This document shows, in pieces, positions 60,585-64,000 of a stretch of 64,000 nt of DNA. Made by a program: the position numbers and the translations under genes. The DNA is taken from positions 65,001 to 129,000 of the forward strand of contig CAWZYM010000101.1 in NCBI GenBank assembly GCA_963966185.1, written 5' to 3'. The notes under the pieces are model-generated. The model was not told the DNA's origin. It searched no databases and worked only from the letters and a program-made list of their open reading frames with translations. Every line of letters begins with the position of its first letter. Positions within the stretch are counted from its first letter, which is position 1. This DNA is from Rhabditoides inermis. Lineage: Eukaryota > Nematoda > Chromadorea > Rhabditida > Rhabditidae.

Positions 60585-63500
60585 TTACTTGGTCTCGGTC
60601 TTGATCTCGGTCTTGACCTCAGTCTTGATTTCTGGCTTGATCTCCTTCTTCTGATGCTCCACAATGCACCGACCACAGTTCTCCTCCAGCTGGGCGACCA
60701 AGGTGCGCACGTAGTGGGGAAGCACCAGAAGACCTGAACAAACACATCATCTCTCTCTCTCTCTCTTTCTCTACTCACCGACAATCTTCTGGTCCTGGTC
60801 CGTCCTGACTCGGATGACCTGCATGCGACTGGCCCTCTTGTCGCGCCCTCCTACAGACAGACACGACTCGACTACCGGCCACACAGAGAGCACCGATCCG
60901 GCGAGCACAAAGTACGTCCTGGTCCTCCTTCCGACCTCGCAGTACGTGCCAGCAGCCTCGTTCTTGCATCGGTTGTGTATGTAGCTGTGCTGGCACATCT
61001 TGCTGCTTCCCTCGTACTGCTCCATCCAGATGCGCTTCGCAGTCTCCGGGTCAGTCTTCTCGAATCGCTTCGACAGCTCCGTGAACGTCTCCAGCTTAGC
61101 CGAGCGACCAGTGCTAGGTCGAGTCACAGCGTACAGGCTGAAAGTAGAGGTGAACAACTGAAGATATGGAAGACAAAAGTCGACTCACCGCGCGCCCGTG
61201 TCGAGTCGCTTCTTTCCGATTCCGTAGACGAGCGCGGCCACTTTCTTGCCGTTAATGCCGGCATTGGAGCTGGAGATGTAGAAGCCGTCCTCGTTCGTGT
61301 TGTGCTCCTGCCAGATGGCGTACGCATCCTCCCAGCTCACTCCACGCTCCACGCCAATCTTGTGCATCTCCACGCGGAACGAGCCCTTCTCCACCCGTCC
61401 GAGGAACACTCGCGTCTCCAACTTGCGCACCTGGTCTCCGCCCGTGCCCAGATCTGCAACACACTCATCACATACCGTCGCCTCCTTCTATCTTCTATCA
61501 CTCACCCATGATTCCCATGTCGTATGTTCCATCGTGCTTCGCCTGGGCTATCAACTCGTTGAGGATGTCGGTGAAATAGTGGAACAGAGCGTTCTGAGCG
61601 TGCACCGGCAGTCCGAGGATCCTAGGAAGAAATATAAGCATAATTATCTCTTCCTCGGTTCACTCACCTGTTGAGAAACTTGGCGATGGTGGCAGCCTCC
61701 CTCTCAATCACCCACTGCTTGTTCACGTATGTCACCAGACCAACACCCTCCATGTACAGACGCATGTCTGAAAGGACACATTGAGAGAGAGGGGGAGAGA
61801 GAGAGAGAGTACTCACCCTCGAAGAAGTTTCCGGGCTGGTAGTGGTCCGGCGGCGGGATGAGCGGAGGATTGAGCGTGCCAATGACCGATCGAAGTAGCA
61901 CATCTAGCGCCGCCCTTCCATACTTGGTGTCGAGATTGAACTGGCTGAGATCGCGCGACTCGGTCGCCCTTCTGTCTCCGTGCGTCAGCGCACCCAGACT
62001 CTCCAGACGCTTCGCCACAATCGACGCGAATCTGTAATGAAGCCATGAGATGGTTGTCTGACGATAGACGACGTACCGTTTCTCTCCAGCCAGCTCCGAG
62101 ATGAGGAAAACGTACTCGGGAGCGCTCACCTGGTTCGAACGATGAGTTCGACCTGAGACATCATCATTATCATCTTCATAAACACGTCTTCCTTCTCCAC
62201 TCACCAAACTGTTGGATGGCCTTGTCGGCACTCCACGGCAGCTCGAGAGTGATGTGCACACGGCGTCTCTTGTTGGGCGCACGCCTGTCAGACTGCAGCG
62301 AGATTCCGGAAGAGGCCGCCTCCGAGATGACAGCAATCATCTTCTCCGCCTTCATGAACTTGTCCTTCTCGTCCATGTTCATCATCTCCAGCGGCACATC
62401 CGCGCCCGTATGACGCAGCTCGTACGTCACCTCTCCGTCGTCCTTTGTCACAACACGACCCTTGCGTCCCGTCATCTAGAGAAGATACGACCAGTACTCA
62501 TCACCACAAGATAACCATCTCTTTCATCTATTCTCACCTCAGCCACAAACTCGGGTCCTCCGAGCTCGTCGATCAGCTGATCCAGAGTGTTGTTTGGCAG
62601 CTGCGGACCAAGCCTTTCCACCGCAGCAAGCAGCTCAGCCTATAACGTAACCATCACACTCGTTCCATTCTCTTCTCTCCATCTACATACCTTGATCATC
62701 TGCGGGTTGATCGTGTCTCCGTTGTCGTCGATGAGTCGGCTGCTGGTGATGAACTGCGTAGCCGTGCTCTTCATCGCCTCGCTGTTCACCTCCTTCCTCT
62801 TCTGTCGGGCCGTCTCTCTATCCTGCTCTCTCTTGCGCTGGCGCTTCCTCTTCTTCCGACGCGACTTGCGTCTCGCCTCGGCGGCAGCCTTCTGCTCCTC
62901 CGTCAACTCGCGCTTCTTCTTCTTGGGCGAGTCCTCGACCAGCTGCTGCTTGCCGGCCCACGGGTCGTCCTGGCTGAAGTCGCAGGCGAACGGGTTGAAC
63001 TCCTCCTCTCCGCAGCTCTTCATGCCCTCGGCCGCGCCCTCCGCGTCGCTCTCCTCGTCGCTGTTGTCCTTGCCGTCTCCACTGTCGTCCTCCGACGAGC
63101 TGGACGCTATCTCAGCGAGCAGCGCCTTGCGCCAGTCCTCCTCGTTGTCGCCCAGACACACCTCTCCCTCGCTGTCGCTCTCGCTGTCCTCTCCGGGCGA
63201 CAGCCCCGTTCCGTCGTCGTCGTCCTCGCCTCCCGATGACGACGTCGTGCTGTTCGACCCTCCACTCGTTCGTCGCGCCCTCTTCGCAGCTGGTCCCGTG
63301 AGCCTCTCCGTCGACGGACCCAGTCCCAGCATCTCCAACACGTCCATCCCGCCGTGACCACGAGTGTTCTCTGAAACAGACATTGAAATGATGTCATCAC
63401 AGTGTATCACTCACTCCTTCTCTTGGGTCGGTCAAAATCGTTGAACATCTTGTCAAAGTCACGGAAGATGTCAGTGCCGGCTCCGTCTCCAGAAGGGAAG

Positions 63501-64000
63501 TGCTTTTCGATGAGTCCTTGCAGTACGGCCTTGGCAGTGGAGACAAACTCGTTGAGCTCTCCTCCCATATCCTCCAGAGTCTCCAGCGTGCGAGCTTCTC
63601 CCGTCGACTGAAGACCAATCACAACGCACTTGTTGTTTTTGATCGCATCGCGAGTCATCGCCACACAAGCCTCCACCTAAATGAGAGGGATTGGAATCAA
63701 CGGTAAGTCACGCGGCAACGAGCTCACCTTGGCTCCGATACAGAGGTACTTGAAGAAGCGCTGGTGACAAGCCCAGAACTGACCCCACACCTGCTTGCAA
63801 CTGCCACGCTCCTCCTCACTCATTTGCGAGAGAACCAGCTAAAAGAACACCATCAATACCCGACAATCCCTGCAGTCTCACCTGGAACTGCCTTCTGCAT
63901 TCCATCCACAGCTTCACCGACTCGTCATATGCCTTGACAAAGTCCGCAGACAGCTGTATCTCCTCCACTCGGAACGAGACTCCACGGAACGAGAGCTGAC
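60585..64000 (-). CDS. SBNO: Strawberry notch homologue (SBNO), C-terminal part
   Basis: SBNO proteins are nuclear helicase-like factors of the Notch/EGFR and chromatin pathways. The gene runs off the right edge, so the N-terminus and the ATP-binding half are outside. Visible parts, 5' to 3': [52 protein letters not shown], an acidic Ser/Glu stretch with a basic segment ([15 protein letters not shown]), the helicase C-terminal domain ([60 protein letters not shown]), [35 protein letters not shown], and an end of [17 protein letters not shown]. All blocks fit the family order. The C-terminal KTE repeat looks lineage-specific. About ten exons are in view, with no break. Confidence 0.9.

Noticed and set aside
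1..64000. CRISPR array, bacterial operon or riboswitch
   Set aside because: Spliced genes, nuclear receptor, chemoreceptor and polyadenylation signals show eukaryotic DNA. The tandem repeats have no spacer pattern of CRISPR type.

Overview
The window looks like nuclear DNA of a nematode, probably a chromadorean. Genes are split into many short exons, with introns often near 50 bp and acceptors close to TTTTCAG. The gene content agrees: an ET/Ly6-type secreted cysteine-rich protein, a nuclear hormone receptor with the P-box form seen in nematode receptors ([10 protein letters not shown]), and a 7TM chemoreceptor of the Srd type. I cannot name the species. A striking feature is the density of (GA)n/(CT)n tracts. 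Most lie inside introns, often directly at a GT donor or in front of an acceptor, and they produce long but meaningless Ser/Leu or Arg/Glu reading frames.

Layout, left to right. 0-8 kb: a small secreted ET/Ly6-like gene (+), an unrecognised gene with a membrane segment (-), a repeat with terminal inverted repeats and a tRNA-like core, a small secreted protein (+) followed by a displaced 3' fragment of SGT1, and an unrecognised gene (-). 8-15 kb: a KDZ/Zisupton-like transposase gene (-) with two internal protein-repeat arrays, then a 251-bp tandem triplication that carries an exon. 15-19 kb: an N-terminal piece of Elongator subunit ELP1 and a MAP2K-like kinase with several apparent lesions, both (-). 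19-25 kb: an unrecognised gene (-), SGT1 (-), and proteasome alpha-2 (-). 24.8-27.5 kb: an 80-residue coiled-coil gene (+) whose last intron holds a 2.2-kb inverted-repeat element with a 5-bp target duplication. 27.8-33.7 kb: the ER chaperone HYOU1/Grp170 (-), with a His/Ser-rich reading frame on the opposite strand inside one intron. 34.2-35.8 kb: a GT11-type fucosyltransferase-like enzyme (-). 36.5-38.4 kb: an unrecognised gene (-). 38.8-40.0 kb: two inverted-repeat elements. 40.4-45.6 kb: a CNNM-family metal transporter (+). 45.6-48.5 kb: a gene-free stretch packed with small repeats. 48.6-52.2 kb: the nuclear receptor (+). 52.5-56.3 kb: the chemoreceptor (-). 57.3-59.8 kb: a 2-kb GA-rich satellite followed by a near-perfect inverted repeat. 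60.6 kb to the window end: the C-terminal part of strawberry notch/SBNO (-), which continues beyond the window.

The recognised genes are mostly unrelated housekeeping genes: protein folding and turnover (SGT1, PSMA2, HYOU1), glycosylation, Mg2+ transport and transcription. They do not form an operon or an obvious dedicated system. The novelty lies mainly in the repeats and rearrangements. Exon borders were set by eye from GT/AG sites and phase. Internal borders are therefore approximate except where an entry states that phase and length were checked.
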